Shown here piece by piece: positions 1-9,645 of a stretch of 64,000 nt of DNA. The translations under genes and the position numbers were made by a program. Under the pieces are notes generated by a model. The model was not told where the DNA came from. It saw only the letters and a list, made by a program, of their open reading frames with translations, and did no database searches. Source of the DNA: Kiloniellaceae bacterium (GTDB taxonomy: Bacteria > Pseudomonadota > Alphaproteobacteria > Kiloniellales > J153); NCBI GenBank assembly GCA_021776095.1, contig JAJFGO010000006.1:90382-154381 (forward strand), written 5' to 3'. Position 1 is the first letter of the stretch. Every line of letters starts with the position of its first letter.

Positions 1-162
1 TACGGCACCGCGCCGCAGGGCTTGGCGACCGCGCGGCTTAAGGCCTGCTTGAAGCTTCTGGGCCGGCTCGACTGCGCCGCCGCCCGCCCGCCGACGCCGG
101 CGCTCTCCGACCCGGAAATCGCTGAATTGCGTACCGTCTTAAAAGGCGTCGGGTTGCTTTAG
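1..162 (+). CDS. DapA/NanA-family class I aldolase, C-terminal fragment cut by the window edge
   Basis: An open frame runs in from the left edge and stops at 160-162. Its 53 residues look like the last two helices of the dihydrodipicolinate synthase / N-acetylneuraminate lyase family: a helix with a Lys-Leu-Leu-Gly pattern, an Arg-Pro-Pro turn, a Leu-Ser-Asp-Pro-Glu segment and a closing Leu-Lys-Gly-Val-Gly-Leu-Leu. Family members make or break carbon-carbon bonds of pyruvate through a lysine Schiff base, but those catalytic residues lie outside the window, so the substrate cannot be named. The gene converges on the GntR gene to its right. Paralogues of this family are common in catabolic clusters, so a biosynthetic dapA role should not be assumed. 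Confidence 0.6.
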   Translation, partial: YGTAPQGLATARLKACLKLLGRLDCAAARPPTPALSDPEIAELRTVLKGVGLL

Positions 163-297
163 CCGGGCCGACGCAATACGGCCTCGGGCCGAGAGAAGCG
201 GCGCCGGCCGCGATCGAAACCGAGAGGGCGCGCGACGAGTTTGCGCACCGGCCCGGCAGGCGGGCATTGCGCGGGATCATGTCCATGGTCCAGGCAC

Positions 298-1011
298 CTA
301 ATGGCTGCTGACGATTCGCAATACGTCCACTTCGATGTTGCGCAAATGTTGCATGACGGCGGCCTGCGCGGCATCCGGATTACCCTGTTCCAGGGCGCGT
401 AAAATGGCCAAATGCTCCGTCGCGTCGGCCTGGACCCGGTCGAAGGGCTGGCCGATCTCGAACAGTTGGGTCGTGATGCGCAGCTTACGCACCGCTTGGG
501 CCAGAACCGGGTTGCCGCTCGAGCGGGCGAGCCAGTTATGCAGGTCGTTGTCCAGCTTCCAATGCTCCGGGCTTTGCGCCTCTATCTTCGCCAGCAGGGC
601 GATTCGCTCTCGCAAGACCGCGATATCGTCCGGCACGGCGCGCTTCGCGGCCAGTGCTGCCGCGGGGCCTTCCAGATACTCTCGCACCCGGAGGCTTTGA
701 AAGAACTCGGAAACTTGCACGCTGCGCACGGCGAAGGAGCGGTTCGCTTGCTTGACCAGAAGGCCCTCGCCCTCCAAGCGCACCAGTGCCTCGCGCAGGG
801 GCGTGCGCGTCAGACCGAGCGATGCGGAAAGGCGGCTTTCGACCAAGATCTCGCCACCGGAAAGCTGGCGATGGACGATCATATCCAGCAATTTCTGATA
901 CGCGTGGTCGGAGAGCGAGCGGCCCGCGGCAAGGGGCGCGGCCGGGGACGTCGCCGGGTCGCGCGCGGCCGTCGTGGGCCCGCCCTTGGCCTCTGGTATC
1001 GCGTTCGCCAC
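298..1011 (-). CDS. GntR-family transcriptional regulator, FCD subfamily
   Basis: This 237-residue protein has an N-terminal winged helix-turn-helix (about residues 33-97, with the Thr-Arg-Thr-Pro-Leu-Arg-Glu-Ala-Leu recognition helix typical of GntR) and a C-terminal all-helical FCD ligand domain (about 105-230). FCD regulators usually sense carboxylic acids and control the adjacent catabolic genes. The start is GTG, preceded by a GGGAG-type ribosome binding site. A perfect 9-bp inverted repeat lies 62 bp upstream at 1073-1095 and is the likely operator. The partial DapA-type gene converges on it from the left. The effector is not deducible. Confidence 0.88.
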   Translation of the reverse strand: MANAIPEAKGGPTTAARDPATSPAAPLAAGRSLSDHAYQKLLDMIVHRQLSGGEILVESRLSASLGLTRTPLREALVRLEGEGLLVKQANRSFAVRSVQVSEFFQSLRVREYLEGPAAALAAKRAVPDDIAVLRERIALLAKIEAQSPEHWKLDNDLHNWLARSSGNPVLAQAVRKLRITTQLFEIGQPFDRVQADATEHLAILRALEQGNPDAAQAAVMQHLRNIEVDVLRIVSSH

Positions 1012-1072
1012 TCTTATAGGCTCCCGATTGTCGCCGGCACGTCAGCTTGGCGCGATGGTGCCAAAGACGAAT

Positions 1073-1095
1073 ATTATATACATTCCGTATATAAT
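1073..1095. promoter_or_regulatory. Perfect palindrome upstream of the GntR gene (putative operator)
   Basis: Left arm ATTATATAC (1073-1081), 5-bp spacer, right arm GTATATAAT (1087-1095), a perfect 9-bp inverted repeat. It lies in the promoter region of the leftward GntR gene, and its symmetry fits a dimeric GntR repressor. Autoregulation is inferred. Confidence 0.6.
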
Positions 1096-1285
1096 GCACC
1101 TTGCTAAGACATGTAATTTGCGCGGTTGCTGTCGGCGTGGCTGTTATTGAATCCGGGTGCCGCTTTTCAAAGGCCGGATTAGAAATTCCTAACTTCTTGA
1201 TTTATGGCAGAAAAGGGCTTGATCCGATCTGCCGGCATCCCCTGGTTAGGGTCCGCGCCTGGGATTTGAAGCTGCATCATGGCCA

Positions 1286-1640
1286 TTGAAACGTTTCCTG
1301 GTTCGCAACTGTATTTCCCTATTTAACAGGGAATTCAGCAGGGACGGGCTTGCTCGAGAGTGTCTGCTCTGGTTTCTAAAATTTGGCACCTCTATCGCAC
1401 GAAAATTGCGCCATATGTGGCCAACGCCCCGTGACTATTGGCATCTAGATGAAATGGTCATTGGTCTTTGACAACGACGTCATCGGATATGGCGCGCCGT
1501 CGACAATGAAGGTGAGGTTCTGGATTTCCTCGTGCAATTTAACCGGAACGCCAAGGCTGCTCTAAAGTTGACGCGGAAACTGCTGAAGAAACACGGGCGG
1601 GCGCCAACTCGGATCACAGTTGACAAGCTTAGATCTTATC
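1286..1640 (+). pseudogene. IS6-family transposase remnant
   Basis: Translation in one frame gives a recognisable IS6/IS26-type DDE transposase core. It runs from a Leu-Lys-Phe-Gly segment and a Trp-His-Leu-Asp-Glu-Met motif (first catalytic Asp) to Trp-Arg-Ala-Val-Asp-Asn-Glu-Gly, then Arg-Lys-Leu-Leu-Lys-Lys-His-Gly and Asp-Lys-Leu-Arg-Ser-Tyr (second catalytic Asp). The reading frame is broken by an in-frame TGA at 1469-1471, and the N-terminus and the region carrying the last catalytic Glu are missing. Similarity ends about 30 bp before the LacI gene stop. I saw no terminal inverted repeats. A second, smaller remnant of the same family lies at about 11080-11175, on the far side of the sulfonate operon. 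Confidence 0.75.
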
Positions 1641-1670
1641 GCGTCGTATTTTGGACCCTCGCTCCTGGTT

Positions 1671-2726
1671 TCATCGCCGGGGCCCAGTGGAGCCGCGTAC
1701 GACCAGTTCGGCGGTCAGTTCGGTGTGCGGGACTCTATCGCCGGTAGGTCCCGGCTCGGTCAAATACGCAGCGGTCAGTCTTCCCATCTCCTCCAACGGC
1801 GCATGGACGGTGGTCAAGCCCGGCGGGATCTCCCTGGCGAGGTCGAGATCGTCAAAACCGACGATCGAGAGATCCTCGGGGACCCGAAGTCCCAGAGCCA
1901 TCGCCTCCAGGAGCGCGCCAAGGGCCAGTATGTCGTTGCCGCACATTACCGCCGTTGGCCGGTCGCTTTGCGCCATGAGTTGGCGTAACGCCTCGCGCCC
2001 GTTCGACATTGCGTAGGATCTCTCCAGGAGGCGCGCTGGCGCCAAGCGCAATCCTTTGCGTTCGAGAGCTTCGCGGACGCCGGAAATGCGTTCGCTGGCC
2101 CGGTCGTTGCCTTCGGCTATACCTGCAATCATGGCGAAGTCGCGGTGGCCGAGATCGTAGAGGTAGCCGACAACCTTGTGCATGGCCCGCAGGTTATCGA
2201 AGCCGATGGTCGGATGGCTCGAGGCCGGATGGTGAACATAGGTATTGGCATAGCGGATGCCGTGCCGCGCGAGCAGGGCATAGACCGCTGGATCGCGGGC
2301 CTCGCCGGTCAGCATGAGGCCGTCCACCCCACGCACGATCAGGTTCTCGATCTGACCGCGCTCGCGCACGGGGTCGTAGTCGGAGGCCGCGAGCAGCAGG
2401 GTCTTGCCCTTGGCCGAAAGCTCTTTTTGCAGGGTCTGCACCATGGTCGCGAAGATCGCGTTGTCGAGGGTCGGAATCACCGCGCCGATGGTGTTGCTGC
2501 GCTGGGAGGCCAAGGCCTGTGCCGCGCCATGCGGGGTGTAGCCGAGTGCGTCGATCGCCATTTGGACCCGTAGGCGCATGGCCGGGCGGACCCTATCCGG
2601 CGCGGAGAGATAGCGCGATACCGTGGCCGTGGAGACCTCGGCGCGGCGCGCTACATCCTCCAAGGTCGGTCGGTTGGACTCCACAATTCGTAAGCGCTTG
2701 CTTTTAGGTTCCGTGACTCTCTCCAT
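1671..2726 (-). CDS. LacI-family transcriptional regulator (probable repressor of the sulfonate operon)
   Basis: A 351-residue LacI/GalR protein. The N-terminal helix-turn-helix has the family signature Thr-Leu-Glu-Asp-Val-Ala-Arg-Arg-Ala-Glu-Val-Ser-Thr-Ala-Thr-Val-Ser-Arg, followed by the hinge helix and a periplasmic-binding-protein-like effector domain ending near Val-Gly-Phe-Asp-Asp. An in-frame start nine codons upstream (2753) is possible, but the ATG at 2726 puts the helix-turn-helix at the usual distance. The gene is transcribed away from the DHPS-type operon. A 14-bp palindrome typical of LacI operators sits at 2844-2857 on the operon promoter, and a similar core lies inside this gene's own first codons. 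The ligand is probably DHPS, sulfolactate or another pathway intermediate, which is inferred. Confidence 0.9.
   Translation of the reverse strand: MERVTEPKSKRLRIVESNRPTLEDVARRAEVSTATVSRYLSAPDRVRPAMRLRVQMAIDALGYTPHGAAQALASQRSNTIGAVIPTLDNAIFATMVQTLQKELSAKGKTLLLAASDYDPVRERGQIENLIVRGVDGLMLTGEARDPAVYALLARHGIRYANTYVHHPASSHPTIGFDNLRAMHKVVGYLYDLGHRDFAMIAGIAEGNDRASERISGVREALERKGLRLAPARLLERSYAMSNGREALRQLMAQSDRPTAVMCGNDILALGALLEAMALGLRVPEDLSIVGFDDLDLAREIPPGLTTVHAPLEEMGRLTAAYLTEPGPTGDRVPHTELTAELVVRGSTGPRR
2690..2700. promoter_or_regulatory. Second LacI-operator-like core inside the start of the LacI gene
   Basis: GTAAGCGCTTG shares a 10-bp core, GTAAGCGCTT, and the flanking AATT with the main operator at 2844-2857. 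The two centres are about 155 bp apart. It overlaps codons just upstream of the helix-turn-helix. It could serve looping or autoregulation, but it could also be chance codon usage. Confidence 0.4.
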
Positions 2727-2761
2727 GGTGTTCAAGAATTTCAGAAATCGCACGCTCTATG

Positions 2762-2787
2762 TATATCCTGTCGTTATATAGGATATA
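2762..2787. repeat. Inverted repeat in the lacI-operon intergenic region
   Basis: TATATCCT (2762-2769) and AGGATATA (2780-2787) form a perfect 8-bp inverted repeat with a 10-bp spacer. It lies directly upstream of the LacI gene and about 20 bp before the operon's -35 box. It resembles a dimeric regulator site of a different type from the LacI operator. Confidence 0.4.
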
Positions 2788-2805
2788 GGCTGGATCCATA
2801 AAGGG

Positions 2806-2835
2806 TTGACTCCGATACAAACAGGGGGTTAGGCT
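2806..2835 (+). promoter_or_regulatory. Putative housekeeping-type promoter of the sulfonate operon
   Basis: TTGACT (2806-2811) is a good -35 box. After 18 bp comes a weak -10, TAGGCT (2830-2835). This would start transcription near 2842, immediately before the LacI operator at 2844-2857, a normal arrangement for repression. The -10 is weak, so the assignment is tentative. Confidence 0.4.
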
Positions 2836-2843
2836 ATCAGAAT

Positions 2844-2857
2844 TGTAAGCGCTTACA
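2844..2857. promoter_or_regulatory. LacI-type operator of the sulfonate operon
   Basis: TGTAAGCGCTTACA is a perfect 14-bp palindrome with the central CG typical of LacI/GalR operators. It lies 21 bp upstream of the first operon start codon and at the expected transcription start. The divergent LacI gene is the obvious partner. Confidence 0.7.
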
Positions 2858-2877
2858 TTTTTGGAGCAGGCAAGAAA

Positions 2878-3093
2878 ATGGTTGGACGAAAGGCGCTTTT
2901 CGCCGCCGGAGCTCTCTTCGCGGTTTTCGCTGGCAACATCGTGGTTGGTAAGGTCGCGGTGCTGAACGGCGCCACGACGATACCAGGCCTGGGAGATGTG
3001 GGCGAGTTTCTCGTGCTCTTCGCCGCGGTGGCTGTGTTCATCGTCGCCTGCCTGGCTCGCGAGCGCGCACAAGGCCAAAACAATAACGACTAA
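2878..3093 (+). CDS. Small two-helix membrane protein leading the TRAP operon
   Basis: The 71-residue product has two hydrophobic stretches (about residues 5-25 and 43-60) and a short polar C-terminus rich in Gln and Asn, so it is predicted to be an inner-membrane protein. The ATG follows a GGAG sequence at a usable distance. It lies between the LacI operator and the TRAP binding-protein gene, 24 bp upstream of the latter, and so is the first gene of the operon. I do not recognise a named family. A role as an accessory subunit of the TRAP transporter is suggested only by position. Confidence 0.6.
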   Translation: MVGRKALFAAGALFAVFAGNIVVGKVAVLNGATTIPGLGDVGEFLVLFAAVAVFIVACLARERAQGQNNND

Positions 3094-3117
3094 TCACTCG
3101 AAAACCGGGAGGAACCC

Positions 3118-4272
3118 ATGACCGAACAACACGGCCGCGATGGCCTCAAGTCCCAGGAGCGGCGTCGCTTCTTTGAGATTTCGACCAAATACGGCTTTAC
3201 CGCAGCCGTGGTTGCCGGCGCCGCCGGCGCCCTATTCAGCTCCGAGGCCGCGGCGCAGAGCGCCAAGGAGGAAAAGGATCGCCAACGCGCGGCCGAGCAC
3301 AGCATGACCATGGCCACGGCCTATATTCTAGGCGCCTCGCGCAGCTATCCGATCATGCAGCTGGATTTCAAGGAAAACATCCAGAACGCGACCAACGGTA
3401 AGGTCTACGTGAAGCTCGCCCCTGGCGGGCAGTTGGGCGCCGGCGGCGCGCTGGCGCAGAAAGTGCAGAACGGCACGATCCAGGCGGCCCAGCATTCCTT
3501 ATCCAATTTCGCACCCTTCGCGCCGATCGTCGATCTGATCAACCTGCCGTACTTCTGCGGTGCCAATCAGAAGTTCGTTAATCTGGTCAACTCCGCGGCC
3601 TGGAAGTCGGAGGTCGATCCTCAGGTCGAGGCCAAGGGCTTCAAGCCGCTTTGGTATGTGGTGATCGATCCACGGGTCGTGGCCGTGCGCAAGGGCGGCA
3701 AGGGGCCGATCAAAACGCCGGCGGACCTGGCCGGGATCAAGTTCCGGGTGCCTGGGTCCAAGATGCTGCAGCAGTACTATCGGATGATCGGCGCGAACCC
3801 GACGCCGGTCGCTTGGGGCGAAACCCCCTCGGCCATCAAGCAGGGCGTTGCCGACGCGCTCGATCCGGCCGTCGGCGCGCTTTACGTCTTCGGCTTCAAG
3901 GACATCCTTTCTTGGGTGACCTTCTCCCAGGCCGTGCCGGACAGCCAGGTCTATTCCTGTAATCTGGAATGGTTCAACGCCCTGCCGGGCGACGTGAAGG
4001 AGGGCATTATCTTCGCCTCGGAAATCACGGCGCAGCAGAACCTGGCCAAGGTGCCGGCGGCGCGTAACTACGCCATGGCGGAGATGAGGAAGGGCGGTGT
4101 GCAGTTCTATTCGCCCAGCGCTTCCGAGCTTGACGAGTGGACCAAGACGGGCGGCTATCAGCGCGCGGAATGGGACACTTTCAAGAAGGAGTTGTCCGGC
4201 TCACTCGGTACTTTCAGCAAGCTCGAGAATGCGGCGAACACCAAAGGCCGCCTCTACGTGCACGACGCCTAG
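3118..4272 (+). CDS. TRAP transporter substrate-binding protein (DctP family)
   Basis: A 384-residue periplasmic solute receptor. The N-terminus carries a twin-arginine-like motif (Arg-Arg-Arg-Phe-Phe-Glu around residues 15-20), a hydrophobic stretch and an Ala-Gln-Ser cleavage region, so Tat export is likely, as for some DctP proteins. The mature part has the family pattern Leu-Ala-Pro-Gly-Gly-Gln-Leu-Gly and the ligand-domain segment Lys-Phe-Arg-Val-Pro-Gly-Ser, whose Arg normally binds a carboxylate and could also bind a sulfonate. A GGGAGG ribosome binding site precedes the ATG. Genes for the two membrane subunits follow. The downstream enzymes suggest DHPS or sulfolactate as ligand (the HpsK/L/M role in Cupriavidus), which is inferred. 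Confidence 0.88.
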   Translation: MTEQHGRDGLKSQERRRFFEISTKYGFTAAVVAGAAGALFSSEAAAQSAKEEKDRQRAAEHSMTMATAYILGASRSYPIMQLDFKENIQNATNGKVYVKLAPGGQLGAGGALAQKVQNGTIQAAQHSLSNFAPFAPIVDLINLPYFCGANQKFVNLVNSAAWKSEVDPQVEAKGFKPLWYVVIDPRVVAVRKGGKGPIKTPADLAGIKFRVPGSKMLQQYYRMIGANPTPVAWGETPSAIKQGVADALDPAVGALYVFGFKDILSWVTFSQAVPDSQVYSCNLEWFNALPGDVKEGIIFASEITAQQNLAKVPAARNYAMAEMRKGGVQFYSPSASELDEWTKTGGYQRAEWDTFKKELSGSLGTFSKLENAANTKGRLYVHDA

Positions 4273-4279
4273 GCCTGAT

Positions 4280-4310
4280 GCGGGGGCGGCCAGTCCGCCC
4301 CCGCTCTTTT
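4280..4310 (+). terminator. Intercistronic hairpin with T-rich tail after the TRAP binding-protein gene
   Basis: A perfect 10-bp stem GCGGGGGCGG / CCGCCCCCGC (4280-4289 and 4295-4304) with a 5-nt loop is followed by TCTTTT. It sits 8 nt after the binding-protein stop codon and 67 nt before the next gene. It probably acts as a partial terminator or 3'-end stabiliser that gives excess receptor over permease. Confidence 0.75.
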
Positions 4311-4377
4311 CCAACCACGGCGGCATAACGCTCGCGGCCCTGAACGGCGGCCGCGGGTTGGCCGAGGAGCATGTCCG

Positions 4378-4902
4378 ATGAACGGCTCTAAATCCTTTTG
4401 GAAGCGCCTGGACGACAATGCCGAACGTTGGCTGTTGCTGGGGTTCTACGCCATGATCGTCGCGACCATCGTGGTCGAGGTCGTGCGCCGCTTCGTCCTC
4501 TCCTATTCCTCGATTTGGGGAGAGGAGATCGCTCGCTACGCCTTTATCTATCTCGCCTGGGTTGGCGCCTCGGCCGCGGTCAAGGACCGCGCCCATATCC
4601 GGATCGACGTTTTGCTGCACTATCTGTCCGCGCGCGGCAAGGCGATCGTCTATCTTTTCGGCGACCTCTGCATGTTGGCGCTGGCGCTGCTCGCCCTCTA
4701 CACCGCGATCGAGTCCCTCGAGATTTCCTTGAAGTTCGGTTCCGTCACCCATGGCCTGCGAATCAGTTTGGCGTGGTTCCTCGCCGCCGTTCCCCTCGGC
4801 TTTTCCCTCATGACTTACCGCCTCGGCCAGTCGATCTGGCGCGACGTCGGCGATCTTCGCCGTGGCCGCCCGGTCTACGAGGGCGCGCGGATGTTCGACT
4901 AA
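4378..4902 (+). CDS. TRAP transporter small permease (DctQ family)
   Basis: A 174-residue membrane protein with four predicted transmembrane helices and the DctQ signature of Trp-Gly-Glu-Glu followed by Ala-Arg-Tyr-Ala-Phe-Ile-Tyr-Leu-Ala-Trp-Val-Gly in the second helix region. It pairs with the large subunit encoded 12 bp downstream to form the secondary transporter that takes substrate from the preceding binding protein. It belongs to the same operon as the sulfonate enzymes. Confidence 0.88.
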   Translation: MNGSKSFWKRLDDNAERWLLLGFYAMIVATIVVEVVRRFVLSYSSIWGEEIARYAFIYLAWVGASAAVKDRAHIRIDVLLHYLSARGKAIVYLFGDLCMLALALLALYTAIESLEISLKFGSVTHGLRISLAWFLAAVPLGFSLMTYRLGQSIWRDVGDLRRGRPVYEGARMFD

Positions 4903-4914
4903 GGAGGCGGCGGC

Positions 4915-6234
4915 ATGCTTTGGCAAACACTCAACGAACAGACCATCGATCTCGGGTGGGAGTTCTATGGCCCGGTCCTCCTGATCGTTGGATTGATCGC
5001 GTTTGCGGTGCCGGTCTGGGCCGCGATCGGGATCGGCGCCGTGGTCATGCTCTTGGTAACCGACGTGCTGCCGGTCTCTCTGCTTGGCGAATCGTTGTTC
5101 GATGGCATCGACCATTTCGCTCTGATCGCCGTCCCGCTCTTCATTCTGACCGGCGACGTGCTGGTGCGCACGGGGTTGTCCGATAAGCTCTTGGATGTGG
5201 CCGACGCAACGACAGGCGGGTTCCGCGCCGGCCTGGGAACCGCGACCGTGTTGGGTTGCGGTTTCTTCGCCTGCATTTCCGGCTCCGACGCGGCCGGCGC
5301 GGCGGCGGTCGGGCGGATGACCATCCACAAGCTGGTCGACAAAGGCTATCCCCGGCCCTACGCCTGTGCGCTGGTTGCCTCGGGCGCTTGCACCGGCATC
5401 CTGATACCGCCCTCGATCGCCTATATTATCGTCGGCCTGATCCTCGGCATCTCGGCCTCGACCCTGTTTCTCGCCGCGGCGATTCCCGGCGTCATGATCA
5501 TGCTGTCGATCATGGTCACCAACGTGGTCATGAACCGGATCTACAATTTCGAGGGCGAGAAGACAGGCTTCTCCGCGCCCCGTTGGCGCAAGGCTGTCTG
5601 GCAAGGGCGCTACGCGCTTCTGGTCCCGGTCATCATTTTGGGCGGCATCTATTCGGGTATCTTCACGCCGACCGAAGCGGCCGCGGTCGCCGTGGCGACG
5701 ACGATCATCATCGGCCTGCTTCAGGGCAGCCTGACACTTGCCGACTTCCCCAAGATGCTGGTCAGCTCGGCCAAGGTGAACGGCGTCATCTTGCCGATCA
5801 TCGCCATGTCCTTACCGCTCGCGCAAACCCTGGCCGCGCTCAACGTGCCTCAGGGCTTCGTCTTCGCGGTGACCTCGCTGACCGACGATCCGATGATGAT
5901 CAAGCTTTTGATCATCGGCATTCTGATCGCCGCGGGTTGCGTCATGGAAACCACGCCGAACATCGTCATTCTGTCGCCCATTCTGCTGCCTCTAGCGCAG
6001 GAAATCGGCATGAACGATGTGCAGTTCTGCATCATGATGGTTACCGCCTTGGGCGTTGGCTTTATCACGCCACCGCTTGGGCTTAATCTTTTCGTCATAT
6101 CGGGCATCACGGGCGAATCGGTCCTGAAGATCGCATCGCGGGTTGGCCCTTACGTGATCGGTATGCTGATCGTCGTATTGCTGATCGCTTATGTGCCGGC
6201 GATATCGACCGTATTCCTGCCTGACATCTACTGA
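4915..6234 (+). CDS. TRAP transporter large permease (DctM family)
   Basis: A 439-residue integral membrane protein with about 12 hydrophobic segments, matching the usual DctM length. Family features include Gly-Ser-Asp-Ala-Ala-Gly-Ala near residue 125, the Ile-Pro-Pro-Ser helix hairpin, and a mirrored C-terminal hairpin with Thr-Pro-Pro-Leu-Gly-Leu-Asn. An AAGGAGG ribosome binding site lies just before the ATG. It should catalyse Na+-coupled substrate import with the DctQ subunit. The HpsN-like gene follows after 21 bp. Confidence 0.9.
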   Translation: MLWQTLNEQTIDLGWEFYGPVLLIVGLIAFAVPVWAAIGIGAVVMLLVTDVLPVSLLGESLFDGIDHFALIAVPLFILTGDVLVRTGLSDKLLDVADATTGGFRAGLGTATVLGCGFFACISGSDAAGAAAVGRMTIHKLVDKGYPRPYACALVASGACTGILIPPSIAYIIVGLILGISASTLFLAAAIPGVMIMLSIMVTNVVMNRIYNFEGEKTGFSAPRWRKAVWQGRYALLVPVIILGGIYSGIFTPTEAAAVAVATTIIIGLLQGSLTLADFPKMLVSSAKVNGVILPIIAMSLPLAQTLAALNVPQGFVFAVTSLTDDPMMIKLLIIGILIAAGCVMETTPNIVILSPILLPLAQEIGMNDVQFCIMMVTALGVGFITPPLGLNLFVISGITGESVLKIASRVGPYVIGMLIVVLLIAYVPAISTVFLPDIY

Positions 6235-8324
<2,090 letters not shown>

Positions 8325-8331
8325 GGCGACA

Positions 8332-9318
8332 TTGAAAGCTCTCATCTATACCGCGACCGAAGAGACGCAGTACCGCGACGCGCCCGAGCCCGAGCCGCGT
8401 CCGGGCGATGCTTTGGTCAAGGTCGAAGCGGTTGGAATCTGCGGCTCCGACATGCATGCTTGGCACGGCCACGATCCACGCCGCGTGCCGCCCCTTATTC
8501 TGGGGCACGAGGCTTGCGGCAGGGTTCTCGACGGGCCGGAGCCGGGTACGCGCGTCGTCTTCAATCCATTGATCACCTGCGGCGCCTGCGAATTCTGCCA
8601 GTCCGGCCGGTCCAACCTCTGCGCCGCGCGCGAGTTGATCGGCATGCGCCTCCCCGGCGCCTTCGCCGAGCGGGTCGCCTTGCCGGCGCGCAACCTGATT
8701 CCCGTGCCCGAGGGCATGAACCCGGCCAAGGCGGCCCTGAGCGAACCCTGTGCGACGGCCTGGCACGCCTTGGCGCTGGCGGCCCGTGCCTCCTGGCGAC
8801 CGATCCCCGAATGCCGCGCCTTGGTCATCGGCGGCGGTTCCGTGGGGCTGCTCGGCGGCTTGATCCTCAAGGCCTGGGGTGCGCGCGCCGTGCGCCTGGC
8901 GGAGACCAATCGGCTGCGCCGCGAAAGCGCGGCGGCGGCCGGACTAGACGCCTTCGATCCGCTTGCGGCGCCGGCCGAGGCGGCGGCTTTCGATCTGGTC
9001 TTGGATGCCGTCGGCGCGGTTACGACCCGGGCGGCCTCACTCGCGGCCGTGCGACCTGGCGGGGTGATTTCGCATGTCGGCTTGCAAAGCTGGGCCGGCG
9101 AGTTTGACGCCCGCACCTTGACTTTGTCCGAGGTGACCTTGATCGGCGTCTACACTTACACCGACGCGGATTTGCGCGCCTCTCTCGCCGCGCTCCACGA
9201 TGGTCGCCTGGGCCCGCTCGATTGGATCGAAGAGCGGCCATTGGCGGAGGGCGGACAAGCTTTTCAAGATCTCGACGCCGGCCGCACGCCGGCGGCCAAG
9301 ATTATTCTCAGACCCTGA
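8332..9318 (+). CDS. Zinc-dependent medium-chain alcohol dehydrogenase, HpsP-like candidate
   Basis: This 328-residue MDR-family enzyme has Cys-Gly-Ser-Asp and Gly-His-Glu for the catalytic zinc, a four-Cys structural zinc loop (Cys-Gly-Ala-Cys-Glu-Phe-Cys and a later Cys), and a nucleotide-binding Gly-Gly-Gly-Ser-Val-Gly-Leu-Leu. The start is probably the TTG at 8332, seven bases after the SDR stop with GAGG just upstream, because no ATG or GTG fits the family N-terminus. It should oxidise a secondary alcohol with NAD+. With the SDR it may racemise DHPS through the 2-keto compound. The substrate is inferred from context. Confidence 0.83.
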   Translation: MKALIYTATEETQYRDAPEPEPRPGDALVKVEAVGICGSDMHAWHGHDPRRVPPLILGHEACGRVLDGPEPGTRVVFNPLITCGACEFCQSGRSNLCAARELIGMRLPGAFAERVALPARNLIPVPEGMNPAKAALSEPCATAWHALALAARASWRPIPECRALVIGGGSVGLLGGLILKAWGARAVRLAETNRLRRESAAAAGLDAFDPLAAPAEAAAFDLVLDAVGAVTTRAASLAAVRPGGVISHVGLQSWAGEFDARTLTLSEVTLIGVYTYTDADLRASLAALHDGRLGPLDWIEERPLAEGGQAFQDLDAGRTPAAKIILRP

Positions 9319-9356
9319 AAGAACGGAGGAAGCCCGATGAAACGGAGGAAACAACC

Positions 9357-9644
9357 ATGAGCGCGCCCGATTTTCTTGCCCACGGCCCCGAGGATACGGT
9401 TGGCGTGGTTGTCGTGGAAACGGTTAAGACCGGCGCCGCGTTAGCTGGGCTGGATATGGAGACCGGCCAAGCCCTGCACATCGACGCGCTGTCTGATATT
9501 CCGCTTGGCCACAAGATCGCGCTCAAGGACCTAGCCGAAGGCGACACCGTCCTGAAGTACGGCCACGATATCGGCAAGGTCGTCGCCGCCGCGAAGGCTG
9601 GCGACCACGTTCACACCCACAACATGAAAACCAAGAGGTGGTAA
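9357..9644 (+). CDS. suyA: (2R)-sulfolactate sulfo-lyase, small subunit SuyA
   Basis: This 95-residue protein has the SAF fold typical of the N-terminal part of UxaA hydrolyases. It includes Ile-Pro-Leu-Gly-His-Lys-Ile-Ala-Leu, the Val-Leu-Lys-Tyr-Gly segment and a C-terminal [12 protein letters not shown] very like known SuyA proteins. Separate small and large subunits are characteristic of SuyAB, whereas altronate dehydratase is usually one fused chain. A GGAGG ribosome binding site precedes the ATG. With SuyB it cleaves (R)-sulfolactate to pyruvate and sulfite. It ends one base before suyB starts. Confidence 0.88.
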   Translation: MSAPDFLAHGPEDTVGVVVVETVKTGAALAGLDMETGQALHIDALSDIPLGHKIALKDLAEGDTVLKYGHDIGKVVAAAKAGDHVHTHNMKTKRW

Positions 9645-9645
9645 G

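Noticed and set aside
1101..1289. Short plus-strand frame between the GntR palindrome and the IS6 remnant
   Set aside because: No ribosome binding site, no recognisable domain and no operon context.
4201..5604. Long minus-strand open frame of 467 codons antisense to the first TRAP operon
   Set aside because: It is a codon-bias shadow: the plus strand has clear DctP/DctQ/DctM genes with ribosome binding sites, and the frame has a skewed Arg/Asp/Gly/Gln composition with no domain.
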